Shown one piece after another: positions 24,671-34,142 of a DNA stretch of 64,000 nt. Under the pieces are notes generated by a model that had not been told where the DNA came from, did no database searches, and saw only the letters and a list, made by a program, of their open reading frames with translations. Each line of letters opens with the position of its first letter. The stretch's first letter is position 1. A program made the position numbers and the translations under genes. The stretch is from positions 1-64,000 of the forward strand of contig JADJFE010000013.1 in assembly GCA_016708725.1 (NCBI GenBank), read 5' to 3'. The DNA comes from Candidatus Aalborgicola bjergmarkensis (GTDB lineage: Bacteria; Pseudomonadota; Gammaproteobacteria; Burkholderiales; Burkholderiaceae_C).

Positions 24671-26062
24671 ATGCATATTCACATTTTAGGCATTTGCGGC
24701 ACCTTCATGGGTGGGGTGGCCGCGTTGGCGCGCGAAGCGGGGCACCGGGTCACGGGGTGCGACAGCGGCGTTTATCCCCCGATGAGCGAGCAGCTGCGCG
24801 CTTTGGGCATTGATCTGATCGAGGGCTATGACACCAGCCAGATGGCGCTGGCACCCGACTGCTTTGTCGTGGGTAACGTCGTCAGCCGTGCGCGTCTGGC
24901 AGACGGTTCCCCGCGCTACCCGCTCATGGAAGCGATTCTCGACGCAGGGCTGCCCTATACCAGCGGTCCGCAATGGCTGGCCGAGCATGTACTCCAAGGC
25001 CGTCATGTGCTGGCAGTCGCAGGCACGCACGGCAAAACCACGACCAGTGCGATGCTGGCCTGGATACTGGAGTGCGCGCAGCTGCAGCCCGGCTTCCTGG
25101 TTGGTGGCGTACCGCTGAATTTTGGTGTTTCGGCACGGCTGGGCGTGGGCTCCAGCTTTGTGATCGAGGCCGACGAATACGACACGGCTTTTTTCGACAA
25201 ACGCAGCAAATTTGTGCACTACCGCCCGCGCACGGCGGTATTGAACAATCTGGAGTTCGACCACGCCGACATTTTTGACGATCTGGCGGCCATCGAGCGC
25301 CAGTTTCACCACCTGGTACGCACGGTTCCCGGCAATGGGCGCATCGTGGTCAACGGTCTGGAAGAAAGCCTTGTGCGCGTACTGCACCAGGGCTGCTGGA
25401 GTCCGGTGTGGAGCTTTGGCGCAGCAATCAGCGACTTTACGGCGGAGGGTGCACCCGATGCCTTCGATGTGCTGCGCCAGGGCCGGGTCGTTGCCCGGGT
25501 GCAATGGGGCCTGGCCGGGGTGCATAACCAGCTCAACGCACTGGCCGCAATAGCCGCTGCCGAGCACGTGGGTGTGGCGCCCGAAGCCGCTGCGGCGGCG
25601 CTGGCGTGCTTTGAGAATGTGAAACGGCGTCTGGAAGTGCGTGCGTGCGTACCCTGGCAGGGCAATATGGCATCCAGCGTGACGATCTACGACGACTTTG
25701 CCCACCACCCCACAGCCATTCGCTCCACCGTCAACGGATTGCGTCGCAAAGTCGGCAGCGCACGCATCCTGGCCGTGTTCGAGCCGCGCAGCAACACCAT
25801 GAAACTCGGCTCCATGAAAGCCCAGTTACCCTGGAGTCTGGAAGAAGCCGATCTGGTTTTTTGTCACGCGGGTGGACTGGACTGGGATGCACGCGCCGCA
25901 CTGTCTGGCCTGGGTGCGCGCGCCTGGGTGGCCGACAGCATTGACGCGCTGGTGGCGCAGGTGGGCCAGCAGGTGCAGCCTGGCGACCATATCCTGTGCA
26001 TGAGCAACGGCAGCTTTGGCGGCATCCACCTGAAGCTGCGTGACATGCTGCAAAATAAATAG
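24671..26062 (+). CDS. mpl: UDP-MurNAc:L-Ala-gamma-D-Glu-mDAP ligase
   Basis: A 463-residue Mur-ligase family enzyme that re-attaches recycled tripeptide to UDP-N-acetylmuramate. The N-terminus MHIHILGICGTFMGGVA is the Mpl Rossmann start, the ATP loop is VAGTHGKTTTSAM, and EADEYDTAFFDKRSKF and NNLEFDHADIF are central-domain motifs. C-terminal domain has VYDDFAHHPTA-type residues (IYDDFAHHP) and RSNTMKLG. Length fits Mpl. The stop TAG at 26060 is supplied by the dispersed repeat, which also sets the LQNK C-terminus. Confidence 0.95.
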   Translation: MHIHILGICGTFMGGVAALAREAGHRVTGCDSGVYPPMSEQLRALGIDLIEGYDTSQMALAPDCFVVGNVVSRARLADGSPRYPLMEAILDAGLPYTSGPQWLAEHVLQGRHVLAVAGTHGKTTTSAMLAWILECAQLQPGFLVGGVPLNFGVSARLGVGSSFVIEADEYDTAFFDKRSKFVHYRPRTAVLNNLEFDHADIFDDLAAIERQFHHLVRTVPGNGRIVVNGLEESLVRVLHQGCWSPVWSFGAAISDFTAEGAPDAFDVLRQGRVVARVQWGLAGVHNQLNALAAIAAAEHVGVAPEAAAAALACFENVKRRLEVRACVPWQGNMASSVTIYDDFAHHPTAIRSTVNGLRRKVGSARILAVFEPRSNTMKLGSMKAQLPWSLEEADLVFCHAGGLDWDARAALSGLGARAWVADSIDALVAQVGQQVQPGDHILCMSNGSFGGIHLKLRDMLQNK

Positions 26063-26897
26063 CTGCTCCCGCACATCCAACAAGCCCTGGAGCCATATTT
26101 TGCCCCTATCTTCCCCCTCGCTTTCGCAACCGCCCCTGAAACCACCTTCCGGGTTGTTGTTGCTCCTGGAAGTGCGTGCCTTGCTCGAACTGGGCACCTA
26201 TTTCGCAGCGCAGCGTTTGCTGACGCGCATTTCCCCCAAAAATTCCCCCAGAGGCCATCATCCGGTGCTGGTGATTCCGGGGTTTGGCACCAGTGACACG
26301 ATGACGGTACCGCTACGGCAATTTTTGACCGATCTGGGCTACGCCGCGCACGGCTGGGAGCAGGGCATGAACCTGGGCATGAACCCGGCGGTGCGCGCCA
26401 GGCTATTGGAGCGGGTGGCACAGTTGCACCAGACGTATGGGGCCAAGATCAGCTTGGTCGGCCATAGCCTGGGGGGAGTGTTCGCCCGGGAGCTGGCCAA
26501 GAAAATACCGCAGGACATTCGCCAGGTCATTACATTGGGAAGCCCCATCGCGGGGCCGCCAGGCGCCAACAACATCGAGCGGGTCTACCATTTCTTCAAC
26601 CCCAGAAAACACGAACACGTTGATCTGCACGTCCTGCAGCGCCGCCGCGCCCCTCCGCCCGTTCCCATCACGTCGATCTATTCCCGCTCCGACGGCATCG
26701 TGGCTTGGCAATGCGCCCTGGAAAAAGAATCGCCTCTGGCCGAAAACATCGCGGTGCATGGTAGCCACAGCGGCTTGTGCTTCAACCCGCTGGCCTTGTA
26801 CGTGCTTGCCAATCGCCTGTCGCAGCCTGAAAATCACTGGAAACCCTTTGAGCGCGTGCAACTGGAAAAACTCCTATTCCCCGACCCCGGACACTAA
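26040..26897 (+). CDS. alpha/beta-hydrolase, triacylglycerol lipase-like
   Basis: Probable lipase or esterase with serine triad: nucleophile Ser in LVGHSLGGVFA, acid Asp in SIYSRSDGIVAW, and His in VHGSHSGLC. HHPVLVIPGFGTSD carries the oxyanion-hole region. The open frame begins at ATG 26040 inside mpl, but the first 20 residues would then be encoded by the dispersed repeat (26053-26106). A TTG at 26100 or 26155 would give a more natural N-terminus, so the start is uncertain. A hydrophobic LLLLLEVRALLELG follows and may be a membrane anchor. Substrate unknown. Confidence 0.75.
   Translation: MTCCKINSCSRTSNKPWSHILPLSSPSLSQPPLKPPSGLLLLLEVRALLELGTYFAAQRLLTRISPKNSPRGHHPVLVIPGFGTSDTMTVPLRQFLTDLGYAAHGWEQGMNLGMNPAVRARLLERVAQLHQTYGAKISLVGHSLGGVFARELAKKIPQDIRQVITLGSPIAGPPGANNIERVYHFFNPRKHEHVDLHVLQRRRAPPPVPITSIYSRSDGIVAWQCALEKESPLAENIAVHGSHSGLCFNPLALYVLANRLSQPENHWKPFERVQLEKLLFPDPGH
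26053..26106 (+). repeat. dispersed AATAGCTG repeat, supplies mpl stop codon
   Basis: Begins AAATAAATAGCTGCTCCCGC and ends GGAGCCATATTTTGCCCC. The in-frame TAG at 26060-26062 terminates mpl. The remainder covers the putative N-terminus of the hydrolase ORF. Confidence 0.85.
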
Positions 26898-26904
26898 CGA
26901 TCCT

Positions 26905-28041
26905 ATGAGCCAAATTCAAAAGCTCACGGTCAAGGGTTTCAAGTCCATCAAAAACCTTGATGACTTCGCGCTGCGACCATTAAACGTGTTGATCGGTGCC
27001 AACGGCGCGGGCAAGAGCAATTTCATCAACCTGTTCAAGTTTTTGGCGGCAGTGGCGGGTAATAATTTTCCGGTCGATGTGCAGAAATGGGGTGGGCCGG
27101 AGGCATTGCTACATTACGGTAGCAAGACAACCCCATCCATCGAGTTGGAAATTCAGTTTTCGGTCAGCGAGGGAGTTACGGGTGCTTTTGAGAACGGCTA
27201 TTGTCTTACCCTTGAAGCAACCGAGGACAATCGGTTGATTTTCTCTCGGGAAGAACCGATGGTTCGCCGAACTGGCTATGTGGTACCCAAACGGTACTCG
27301 CTAGGCTCAGGACACGACAGTGCGCGCATCCGCACCGACAAAGACAGCCCGAGCGCAACGGTCAGCCGTTACGCCATGGAAAAGCTTCAGACCTGGCGGC
27401 AGTACCATTTTCACGATACGGGTGATACAGCCACGGTGAAGCGGATGCATGCGGTCAATGACAATCTGAGGCTGAAACCCGACGCAGCCAATCTGGCAGC
27501 TTATTTGCGCAAGCTCAAAACTACGCCGCAATACGAGCGCAGCTACGACCACATCGTCGAAACCGTTCGTCGTGTAGCGCCATTCTTCAATGATTTCTTA
27601 TTCAGGGAAGAAGATACCGAGTACATGCAACTGGAGTGGACCGAATGCAGCCGTCCCGATACGCCCTGGAAAGCCCATGTGCTGTCCGATGGCACACTGC
27701 GCTTCATCTGCCTTGCCACGTTGCTATTGCAGCCCACGGCGCTGTTGCCCGACACCATCTTGATTGACGAACCTGAGCTGGGCCTGCATCCCTTTGCCAT
27801 CAATCTGCTGGCCGAGATGCTGAAGGAAGCTGCCGAGTCGAAACAGGTGATCGTTTCCACCCAATCGGTGGAACTGCTCAACAACTTCCAGCCGGAAGAC
27901 GTCGTGGTTGTACAGCGCGAGGGCGATGCATCCGTGTTCAAACGTCTGGATGCCCAGGAGTTGGCGGACTGGCTGACCGCAGACTACAGCCTGGGTGAAT
28001 TGTGGCAGCGCAACGTGCTGGGCGGAAGGCCGACCCGATGA
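26905..28041 (+). CDS. AAA-ATPase (RecF/OLD-like), module 1
   Basis: A 378-residue SMC/ABC-type ATPase of the AAA_21 group. Walker A GANGAGKS at 31-38, signature-like LSDGTLR at 260-266, Walker B TILIDEPELGLHP at 284-296 and the STQS switch at 318-321. The start MSQIQKLTVKGFKSIKNL at 26905 is the usual N-terminus of this family; the frame stays open far upstream but that part only shadows the hydrolase. Its stop overlaps the DUF4276 start (ATGA), forming a two-gene module. It is paralogous to the ATPase at 59077-60264: both share YHFHDT/YQFHDT, NLAA and QP-x-x-LLPD/LPDV segments. Confidence 0.88.
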   Translation: MSQIQKLTVKGFKSIKNLDDFALRPLNVLIGANGAGKSNFINLFKFLAAVAGNNFPVDVQKWGGPEALLHYGSKTTPSIELEIQFSVSEGVTGAFENGYCLTLEATEDNRLIFSREEPMVRRTGYVVPKRYSLGSGHDSARIRTDKDSPSATVSRYAMEKLQTWRQYHFHDTGDTATVKRMHAVNDNLRLKPDAANLAAYLRKLKTTPQYERSYDHIVETVRRVAPFFNDFLFREEDTEYMQLEWTECSRPDTPWKAHVLSDGTLRFICLATLLLQPTALLPDTILIDEPELGLHPFAINLLAEMLKEAAESKQVIVSTQSVELLNNFQPEDVVVVQREGDASVFKRLDAQELADWLTADYSLGELWQRNVLGGRPTR

Positions 28042-28733
28042 GCGCCCTTGTCAAGCGGGTCGTGGTGGTCTGCGAAGGCGAGACGGAAGAAGAATTCGTA
28101 CGCGATGTGCTGGCCCCAGGTTTTTGCGGCGTGGGCTTGTATCTTGAACCGCAAATGGTCGATACCTCTCCAGGCAATCGTGGTGGTGCATTGAACTACG
28201 ACCGGGTGAAACCACACTTGCGCAATGTGCTGCGCCAAAAAAGTGCGCCGGTGGTGACAACGCTTTTTGATCTCTACAAGCTCGACAAACGTTTTCCGGG
28301 GTTTGAACGGTCACGAGGTTTGCCTGATCTTGGCCTGCGCCTGGACGTACTTCGGCGAGAACTCCATGCGGATGTGGTGGCTGATGCGCAGTGTCGGCCC
28401 GAGAGCTTCATTCCTCACATCCAGCCCTACGAATTCGAGGCTCTTTTGTTCAGTGACGTAACCGCGTTGTCGTTGGTGAATCCGTCCTGGTCAAAGAAAT
28501 CCATTGACCGGTTGCTTGAAATTCGCAATGCCGCACCATCGCCCGAACACATCAACGACCAGCCCGAAACCAGGCCTGCAGCGCACCTTGGGCGCGAATT
28601 GAATAACCCCAGCTATCGCAAGCGCGGGCACGGCCCCATCGCTGCTCAGAAGATTGGACTGGCTAAGATCGAGGCCGAGTGTGCGTTCTTCGCCGGATGG
28701 CTTGCACAAATCAGGGCTTTGGTTCAAGAATAA
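28038..28733 (+). CDS. DUF4276 TOPRIM-like partner, module 1
   Basis: A 231-residue protein starting MSALVKRVVVVCEGETEEEF. Glu13 in VCEGETE fits the TOPRIM catalytic glutamate, and Asp78 (LFDLY), Glu132 and Glu134 (YEFEALLF) are candidate metal ligands. The C-terminal half has INDQPET, YRKRGHGP and a helix with C-x-x-F-x-x-W (CAFFAGW), all also in the second copy at 58427. DUF4276 has no established activity; a TOPRIM fold paired with an ATPase resembles AriB of PARIS or the OLD nucleases. Coupled to the ATPase by ATGA. Confidence 0.82.
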   Translation: MSALVKRVVVVCEGETEEEFVRDVLAPGFCGVGLYLEPQMVDTSPGNRGGALNYDRVKPHLRNVLRQKSAPVVTTLFDLYKLDKRFPGFERSRGLPDLGLRLDVLRRELHADVVADAQCRPESFIPHIQPYEFEALLFSDVTALSLVNPSWSKKSIDRLLEIRNAAPSPEHINDQPETRPAAHLGRELNNPSYRKRGHGPIAAQKIGLAKIEAECAFFAGWLAQIRALVQE

Positions 28734-28776
28734 AACTCTTCCCGGAAAAATTGTCAAATTCAAAGCGAGGTGTGGC

Positions 28777-30165
28777 ATGAAAAAAAGACTTTCACCCATG
28801 GACACGGTGTTCCTGATCATGGAATCACCGCAAAATCTCATGCACGTGGCCAGCATGTTGACGTTTCAACTGCCGCCACAAGCGGATCGGCAGGCGTATT
28901 GCCGCCAGTTGATGGCCCATCTGGTGCGCCATACCCACTACGCCGAGCCGTTCGACCAGAAGCTGGCCTACCCTTTTCTGGGCATGGGCGCTCCCTCCTG
29001 GGTGGAAGATACGCAGTTCGATCTCGAAAACCATGTGCACCATTTAGCGATACCCGCCCCTGGTGGCCCCAGGGAGTTGACGTCCCTGGTGGCGCGCCTG
29101 CACAGCACCATGCTGGATCGCACCCGGCCGCTGTGGGAATTTCATGTCATCGAGGGCTTGAAAAACAACCGCTTTGCCATTTACTTCAGGATTCACCATT
29201 CCTGCATGGATGGGCTGGGCCGCATGAAGGTGATTCGCTCGATGTTGAGCACGTCCGCCGATGAGGGTTTCAAGAACGCACCCTGGCAAGGCAATGGGCA
29301 GCGCTGGAAGGCCGATCCACCCCAGCCGTTGGACACAACATTGAAAAATGCCTTTATAGGACTGGCCAACCAGCTCAAAATCGTTCCCGAGTTGGCAAGC
29401 CTGGGAGTTTCGCGCTCCATCTTGCACCAAAGCGCAGCGCCCATGCCGTTTGACGCGCCCAAGACCCGGATCAACAAGGCATCCAAAGGACAGCGCCGTT
29501 TTGCCTACGCTGACCTTCCCTTGAGCGAAGTCAAGCAACTCGGAAAAATGGTCGGCGCCACCGTCAACGACATCGTGATGAGCGTGTGCGCCATGGCCTT
29601 GCGCAATTACCTGCTGGAATTGAACCATCTGCCAGATAAACCCCTGATTGCCTTTGTTCCCGTGTCGCTGCGGTCCAACTCGCACGAAGGGGGCAATCAG
29701 TTGAGCAACATTTTGTGCAACCTGGGCACACACATCCCGGACCTGCGTGCGCGGCTTGACCTCATCAAGCAATCGTCGTCCGAGGGCAAGGAGATCATTC
29801 GCAAACTTTCACGGGAGGCGGCGCAGACACTGACCTTCATTTTGCAAAGCCCTGGCATGGTCTTTCAGCTGCTCAAGCTCTCGGGAGTACTCAACCCGGC
29901 GTTTAACCTCATGATTTCCAACTATCCTGGCCCGGCAGAAAAACTCTACTTAGGTAGCGCCACGCTGGAGAGCCTGTTTCCGGTTTCCTTCTTGTTCAAT
30001 GGCCAGGACTTGAACATCACCATCACCAGCTATGTGGACGCGCTGCAGTTCGGGCTGGTGGGGCGTAGCGACGGCATGTTCGACATGGTGCGTCTTGCGA
30101 GCCACATCCAGCACGCATTTCTCGCCCACAAAGAAGAGATTACCCATCCACTGCAAAATAGATAG
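28777..30165 (+). CDS. wax ester synthase/diacylglycerol acyltransferase family
   Basis: A 462-residue WS/DGAT bifunctional acyltransferase homologue. The active-site motif HHSCMDG matches HHxxxDG; N-terminal [20 protein letters not shown] is the usual start, and [17 protein letters not shown] plus [16 protein letters not shown] are family signatures. It could store acyl groups as wax esters or triacylglycerol. ATG 28777 has GCGAGG upstream. It ends LQNR with a TAG supplied by the dispersed repeat, the same arrangement as mpl. The preceding lipase-like gene suggests a lipid-related neighbourhood. Confidence 0.88.
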   Translation: MKKRLSPMDTVFLIMESPQNLMHVASMLTFQLPPQADRQAYCRQLMAHLVRHTHYAEPFDQKLAYPFLGMGAPSWVEDTQFDLENHVHHLAIPAPGGPRELTSLVARLHSTMLDRTRPLWEFHVIEGLKNNRFAIYFRIHHSCMDGLGRMKVIRSMLSTSADEGFKNAPWQGNGQRWKADPPQPLDTTLKNAFIGLANQLKIVPELASLGVSRSILHQSAAPMPFDAPKTRINKASKGQRRFAYADLPLSEVKQLGKMVGATVNDIVMSVCAMALRNYLLELNHLPDKPLIAFVPVSLRSNSHEGGNQLSNILCNLGTHIPDLRARLDLIKQSSSEGKEIIRKLSREAAQTLTFILQSPGMVFQLLKLSGVLNPAFNLMISNYPGPAEKLYLGSATLESLFPVSFLFNGQDLNITITSYVDALQFGLVGRSDGMFDMVRLASHIQHAFLAHKEEITHPLQNR

Positions 30166-30194
30166 CTGTATCCGCACATTCCATGGGGCCTAGC
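30151..30194 (+). repeat. dispersed AATAGCTG repeat, supplies WS/DGAT stop codon
   Basis: Reads CTGCAAAATAGATAGCTGTA followed by TCCGCACATTCCATGGGGCC. The TAG at 30163-30165 stops the acyltransferase. The copy is shorter than others and ends at the next gene's start. Confidence 0.85.
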
Positions 30195-31799
30195 ATGAAT
30201 AACAAGGTTCTCAGCGCCGCCGAGGCCGTGCGGCTGATTCCCGATGGCGCAACAGTTGCCACCGGTGGCTTTATCGGCATTGGCTTTGCCGAAGCGATTG
30301 CCGTCGCGCTGGAACAGCGTTTTTTGCAAGCCCAGTCGGACACCGGCGCGGGCGCGCCGCGCGACCTGACGCTGGTCTATGCGGCAGGCCAGGGCGATGG
30401 CGCCAAGCGCGGTCTGAACCATCTGGGCCATCGGGGTTTGGTCAAGCGCGTTATCGGCGGGCACTGGGGGCTGGTGCCTGCGCTGCAAAAACTGGCCATT
30501 GCCAACCAGATTGAAGCCTATAACCTGCCCCAAGGGGTCATCACCCATTTATTCCGGGATATTGCCGCGCACAAGCCGGGCACCTTGACACACGTGGGAA
30601 TCGATACCTTTGTCGATCCACGCTGGGGTGGCGGCAAACTCAACGCCTGCACCACCGAAGACCTGGTACGTCTGATGGAAGTGGACGGCAAGGAATACCT
30701 GTTGTACCGGGCCTTCCCGATCCACGTGGGCATCATCCGCGCAACCACCGCCGACCCCAACGGTAATCTGAGCATGGAGCGCGAAGCCTTGACCCTGGAA
30801 GCGCTGGCCATTGCCACGGCTGCGCGCAATTCGGGTGGCATCGTCATCGCGCAGGTGGAACGCCTGGCCGAACGCGGCTCGCTGCATCCACGTGCGGTCA
30901 AGGTTCCCGGCGTGCTGGTCGATGTCGTGGTGCTGGCTACCGAGCCGCAGCACCATATGCAAACCTTCTCGGAACAATACAACCCGGCGTATTCCGGTGA
31001 AATTCGCGTTCCCATCGACACGCTGGCACCCATGCCGCTGGACGCGCGCAAGCTCATTGCCCGCCGCGCAGCATTGGAACTGCGCGCAGGCCATGTCATC
31101 AACCTCGGGATCGGCATGCCCGAGAGTCTTGCCGCCGTCGCCGCCGAGGAGCGCATCATCGACCTGGTAACGCTCACCGCCGAGCCCGGCGTGGTCGGCG
31201 GTATTCCGGTCGGCGGCATGAGTTTTGGCGCAGCGCTCAACCCGCAGGCGGTGATAGACCAGCCCAACCAGTTCGACTATTACGACGGTGGTGGCCTGGA
31301 TGTCGCCTTTTTGGGGCTGGCGCAGGCGGACAGGTACGGCAACCTGAACGTAAGCAAGTTCGGCTCCCGGCTGTCCGGTGCCGGTGGCTTTATCAACATC
31401 AGCCAGAACGCCAAGACCGTGGTGTTTGTCGGCACCTTCACGGCGGGTGGGCTGCAAGCACGTGTGGAGAACGGGCGTTTGTACATTGAACGCGAAGGCA
31501 CGGCGCGCAAGTTTGTCCTCGCCGTCGAACACCGCACCTTCAGCGGGCGCGAAGCCTGCAAGCGCGGCCAGCGCGTGCTGTACGTGACCGAGCGCTGCGT
31601 CTTGCGCCTGGTACCCGACGCGGGCGAAGGCAGTCTGGAGCTGATAGAGATCGCACCCGGCGTCGATCTGGAGCGCGACGTTCTGGCACAGATGGATTTT
31701 TGCCCCGCCATCAGTGCGCAGTTGCGCCTGATGGATGCAACGCTGTTTGACGCCGCACCCCTGGGGCTGCGTGCGCGGCTGCTGTCGGGGGATGTGTAA
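30195..31799 (+). CDS. acyl-CoA:acetate/propionate CoA-transferase (YdiF/Pct type)
   Basis: A 534-residue fused alpha-beta CoA-transferase. It moves CoA between short-chain acyl-CoA and acetate or propionate. The N half contains [18 protein letters not shown] and the C half the catalytic Glu in [15 protein letters not shown], with [10 protein letters not shown] as the beta-subunit glycine motif. Length fits Pct/YdiF (about 520-540). ATG 30195 is preferred to 30183, whose codon is part of the dispersed repeat; GGGG lies 6 nt upstream. Single gene or read-through from the acyltransferase. Confidence 0.92.
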   Translation: MNNKVLSAAEAVRLIPDGATVATGGFIGIGFAEAIAVALEQRFLQAQSDTGAGAPRDLTLVYAAGQGDGAKRGLNHLGHRGLVKRVIGGHWGLVPALQKLAIANQIEAYNLPQGVITHLFRDIAAHKPGTLTHVGIDTFVDPRWGGGKLNACTTEDLVRLMEVDGKEYLLYRAFPIHVGIIRATTADPNGNLSMEREALTLEALAIATAARNSGGIVIAQVERLAERGSLHPRAVKVPGVLVDVVVLATEPQHHMQTFSEQYNPAYSGEIRVPIDTLAPMPLDARKLIARRAALELRAGHVINLGIGMPESLAAVAAEERIIDLVTLTAEPGVVGGIPVGGMSFGAALNPQAVIDQPNQFDYYDGGGLDVAFLGLAQADRYGNLNVSKFGSRLSGAGGFINISQNAKTVVFVGTFTAGGLQARVENGRLYIEREGTARKFVLAVEHRTFSGREACKRGQRVLYVTERCVLRLVPDAGEGSLELIEIAPGVDLERDVLAQMDFCPAISAQLRLMDATLFDAAPLGLRARLLSGDV

Positions 31800-31808
31800 C
31801 CAAGAGTT

Positions 31809-32729
31809 TCAGTTTCCCAGGAACATCAAATGGCGTTTGGCTGTCTCGCCTGGTTGTTCCAGCATGGGCAAATGTCCCACCTGTGGTATCACCGAAACTG
31901 TGGTCTTGCTGGCTGTCAGGTGGCGCTGAAAAACAGGAATGGCGCTGGAATCGAGTACCTGGTCGCGTTCGCCCCACAACAAAAGGGTTGGCGCCGTTAT
32001 TTTGGGCAAGTGGGGTACCAGGTCCAGTTGTTGTTGCTGCAGTTCGGTAAAGACCTTGCGGTCAAATTCCCGATTCCTGAGTGCCTTGTCGGCTATCACA
32101 TCGAACACGAAACCGGGGACGTAGGGCGGGTCTTCCATCACCAGCTTGAATACACGCCTGAAATCCTCCCGGTCACTGGGCAACATCAGATTGTTGCCCG
32201 CTTGCAACTCCTTCATGAATATGGATTGGGTCGGGGCATCCACCCCTGCCGCAGAAAATAGACCCAGCGTGCGCACCGTCTCGGGGTGCTGGGCGGCGTA
32301 GTAGGCACTGATATAACCTCCCATCGAATTACCTACCAGATGAAATTGCTTGACGCCCAAAGTCTGCATCAACGCATACAAGCGCTCACTTTGGGCTGGA
32401 ATGCTGTAGCTGGCGGTCGGTATGCGGCTGCTGTCGCCAAAACCGGGCAGATCCGGGATGACCACGTGGTAGTTGTCGGTGTAGTAGCGCGCAAACCGGG
32501 TCCAGTTGCCAGAGTCGGCCGTAATACCGTGCAACATGACAACAGTTGGCCCTTGACCACCTTCCAGGTAAACCATGCTGTGGTCACCCACCTGAACGGT
32601 CTTGCGTTCCAGCCGGGCAATTTTTTGCTCCAGCCGCAGCGCTGACTGGGCGAGTTCTTCCTGTGAACAAGCCGTGGTGAAGCCAAGCAACACGGCTGCC
32701 ATTGCAGCAACAAAAAAACGACGTAACAA
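31809..32729 (-). CDS. alpha/beta-hydrolase lipoprotein
   Basis: A 306-residue hydrolase with a lipoprotein signal peptide (MLRRFFVAAMAAVLLGFTTAC), so probably membrane-anchored and facing the periplasm. Triad: Ser in LVGNSMGGYIS, Asp in WGERDQVLD, His in VGHLPMLEQP; HGITADSGNW gives the oxyanion hole. It resembles C-C bond hydrolases and lipases such as LipH, but the substrate cannot be read. Convergent with the CoA-transferase, 9 bp between stops. Confidence 0.88.
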   Translation of the reverse strand: MLRRFFVAAMAAVLLGFTTACSQEELAQSALRLEQKIARLERKTVQVGDHSMVYLEGGQGPTVVMLHGITADSGNWTRFARYYTDNYHVVIPDLPGFGDSSRIPTASYSIPAQSERLYALMQTLGVKQFHLVGNSMGGYISAYYAAQHPETVRTLGLFSAAGVDAPTQSIFMKELQAGNNLMLPSDREDFRRVFKLVMEDPPYVPGFVFDVIADKALRNREFDRKVFTELQQQQLDLVPHLPKITAPTLLLWGERDQVLDSSAIPVFQRHLTASKTTVSVIPQVGHLPMLEQPGETAKRHLMFLGN

Positions 32730-32768
32730 GGGCGTACTCCAAAAATGTGATTCGGTCCTGGTGGCGCA

Positions 32769-32832
32769 AAAATACTATCTATTTAATAGCTGTTCTCGCA
32801 CATTCCACGCTGATTCAAGCTCATTTTGCACC
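32769..32832 (+). repeat. dispersed AATAGCTG repeat, intergenic copy
   Basis: Begins TACTATCTATTTAATAGCTG and continues TTCTCGCACATTCCACGC, ending CTCATTTTGCACC. It sits 40 bp upstream of the hydrolase gene start on the opposite strand and 158 bp before serC. The 261-bp gap otherwise shows no clear regulatory element. Confidence 0.8.
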
Positions 32833-32990
32833 AATTTTCATCCCTGGGGAGGTAAGTTTGCGCTGCAAGCCGGTGCCATGGCGGCATTTACTGTACCACC
32901 AGTGCCAAGATGCGATACTTGGGCGGTAGTGTTTGTTTGCACTGCTTTTTTTGATACCCAAAGTCTTTTGTTCATTTACGCGAGATTACG

Positions 32991-34109
32991 ATGCAACCCA
33001 CGGTCAAACCCAAAAACCCCAATTTCTCCTCCGGCCCTTGCAGCAAGCGACCCGGTTATAGCGTAGCAAATCTGCAACTCGACACCCTGGGGCGCTCGCA
33101 CCGCTCGGCCCTGGGCAAAAAGGTGCTGGGTCTGGCGTGCACGGAAACCGCACGCATCCTGGGGCTGCCTGCCGACTACCGCGTGGCGGTCGTTCCGGCC
33201 TCCGACACGGGCGCGGTTGAAATGGCGCTGTGGTCGCTTCTGGGTGCGCGCGGTGTTGATGCGCTGGCCTGGGAGTCCTTCGGCTCGGGCTGGGTCACCG
33301 ATATTGTCAAGCAGCTCAAACTGCCCAATGTCAACAAGATCGAAGCGGGTTATGGCGACATTGCCGATTTGTCCAAGGTCAACTTCGATAACGATGTGGT
33401 GTTCACCTGGAATGGCACCACCTCGGGCGTGAAGGTACCTAACGGCGACTGGATTCCTGCCGAGCGCGCCGGTCTGACGATTTGCGACGCCACTTCGGCG
33501 GTGTTTGCCATGGAGCTGCCCTGGAGCAAGCTCGACGTGGTGACGTATTCATGGCAAAAAGTGCTGGGCGGCGAAGGCGCACACGGCATGCTGATTCTGA
33601 GCCCACGCGCCGTCGCACGCCTGGAAAGCTACGTCCCGGCTTGGCCGCTGCCCAAAATCTTTCGCATGACATCGGGCGGCAAGCTGATTGAAGGTCTGTT
33701 CAAGGGTGAAACCATCAATACGCCTTCCATGCTGTGCGTGGCCGACTATATGGATGCACTGGCCTGGGTCGAACGTATCGGTGGCGTTACAGCGACCATG
33801 GCGCGCAGCGAAGCCAATCTCAAGGCCATTGCGGACTTTGTTGCTGCCAACGACTGGATTTCCTTTCTGGCCAAGGATCCGGCCACGCGCTCCAATACCA
33901 GCGTCTGCCTCACGCTGGCTACCAGTGCTGACAACGTGAAGAAAATGGTCAAGCTGCTGGAGGCACAGGGTGTGGCTTATGACATTGGCGCGTACAAGGA
34001 TGCACCGGCTGGCATTCGCATCTGGTGTGGTGCCACGGTGGAAACGTCCGATCTGCAGGCTTTGCTGCCCTGGTTGAGCTGGGCCTTTGCCGAAGTCACT
34101 GCAGCATAA
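32991..34109 (+). CDS. serC: phosphoserine aminotransferase
   Basis: A 372-residue PLP-dependent class-V transaminase converting 3-phosphohydroxypyruvate and glutamate to phosphoserine. PLP-lysine motif is [13 protein letters not shown], and [12 protein letters not shown] and [11 protein letters not shown] are family features. The sequence is nearer the alphaproteobacterial-type SerC (TIGR01365) than the E. coli type. It is followed by the phosphoglycerate dehydrogenase gene with 33 bp between, so serC-serA form an operon for serine synthesis. Confidence 0.9.
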   Translation: MQPTVKPKNPNFSSGPCSKRPGYSVANLQLDTLGRSHRSALGKKVLGLACTETARILGLPADYRVAVVPASDTGAVEMALWSLLGARGVDALAWESFGSGWVTDIVKQLKLPNVNKIEAGYGDIADLSKVNFDNDVVFTWNGTTSGVKVPNGDWIPAERAGLTICDATSAVFAMELPWSKLDVVTYSWQKVLGGEGAHGMLILSPRAVARLESYVPAWPLPKIFRMTSGGKLIEGLFKGETINTPSMLCVADYMDALAWVERIGGVTATMARSEANLKAIADFVAANDWISFLAKDPATRSNTSVCLTLATSADNVKKMVKLLEAQGVAYDIGAYKDAPAGIRIWCGATVETSDLQALLPWLSWAFAEVTAA

Positions 34110-34130
34110 GCGCATAAGCATAAGCATAAG
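34105..34130 (+). repeat. CATAAG tandem repeat at serA ribosome-binding site
   Basis: Four CATAAG units (34105, 34113, 34119, 34125) start at the serC stop codon and run into AAGGAGGT (34127-34134), the serA ribosome-binding site 8 nt before its ATG. The second unit is preceded by an extra CG. Confidence 0.85.
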
Positions 34131-34142
34131 GAGGTACAAACC

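Noticed and set aside
24686..25708. 340-codon minus-strand open frame
   Set aside because: Antisense shadow of mpl; no domain or ribosome-binding site.
26437..26904. N-terminal extension of the AAA-ATPase frame
   Set aside because: The frame merely stays open across the hydrolase gene; the family-typical N-terminus starts at 26905.
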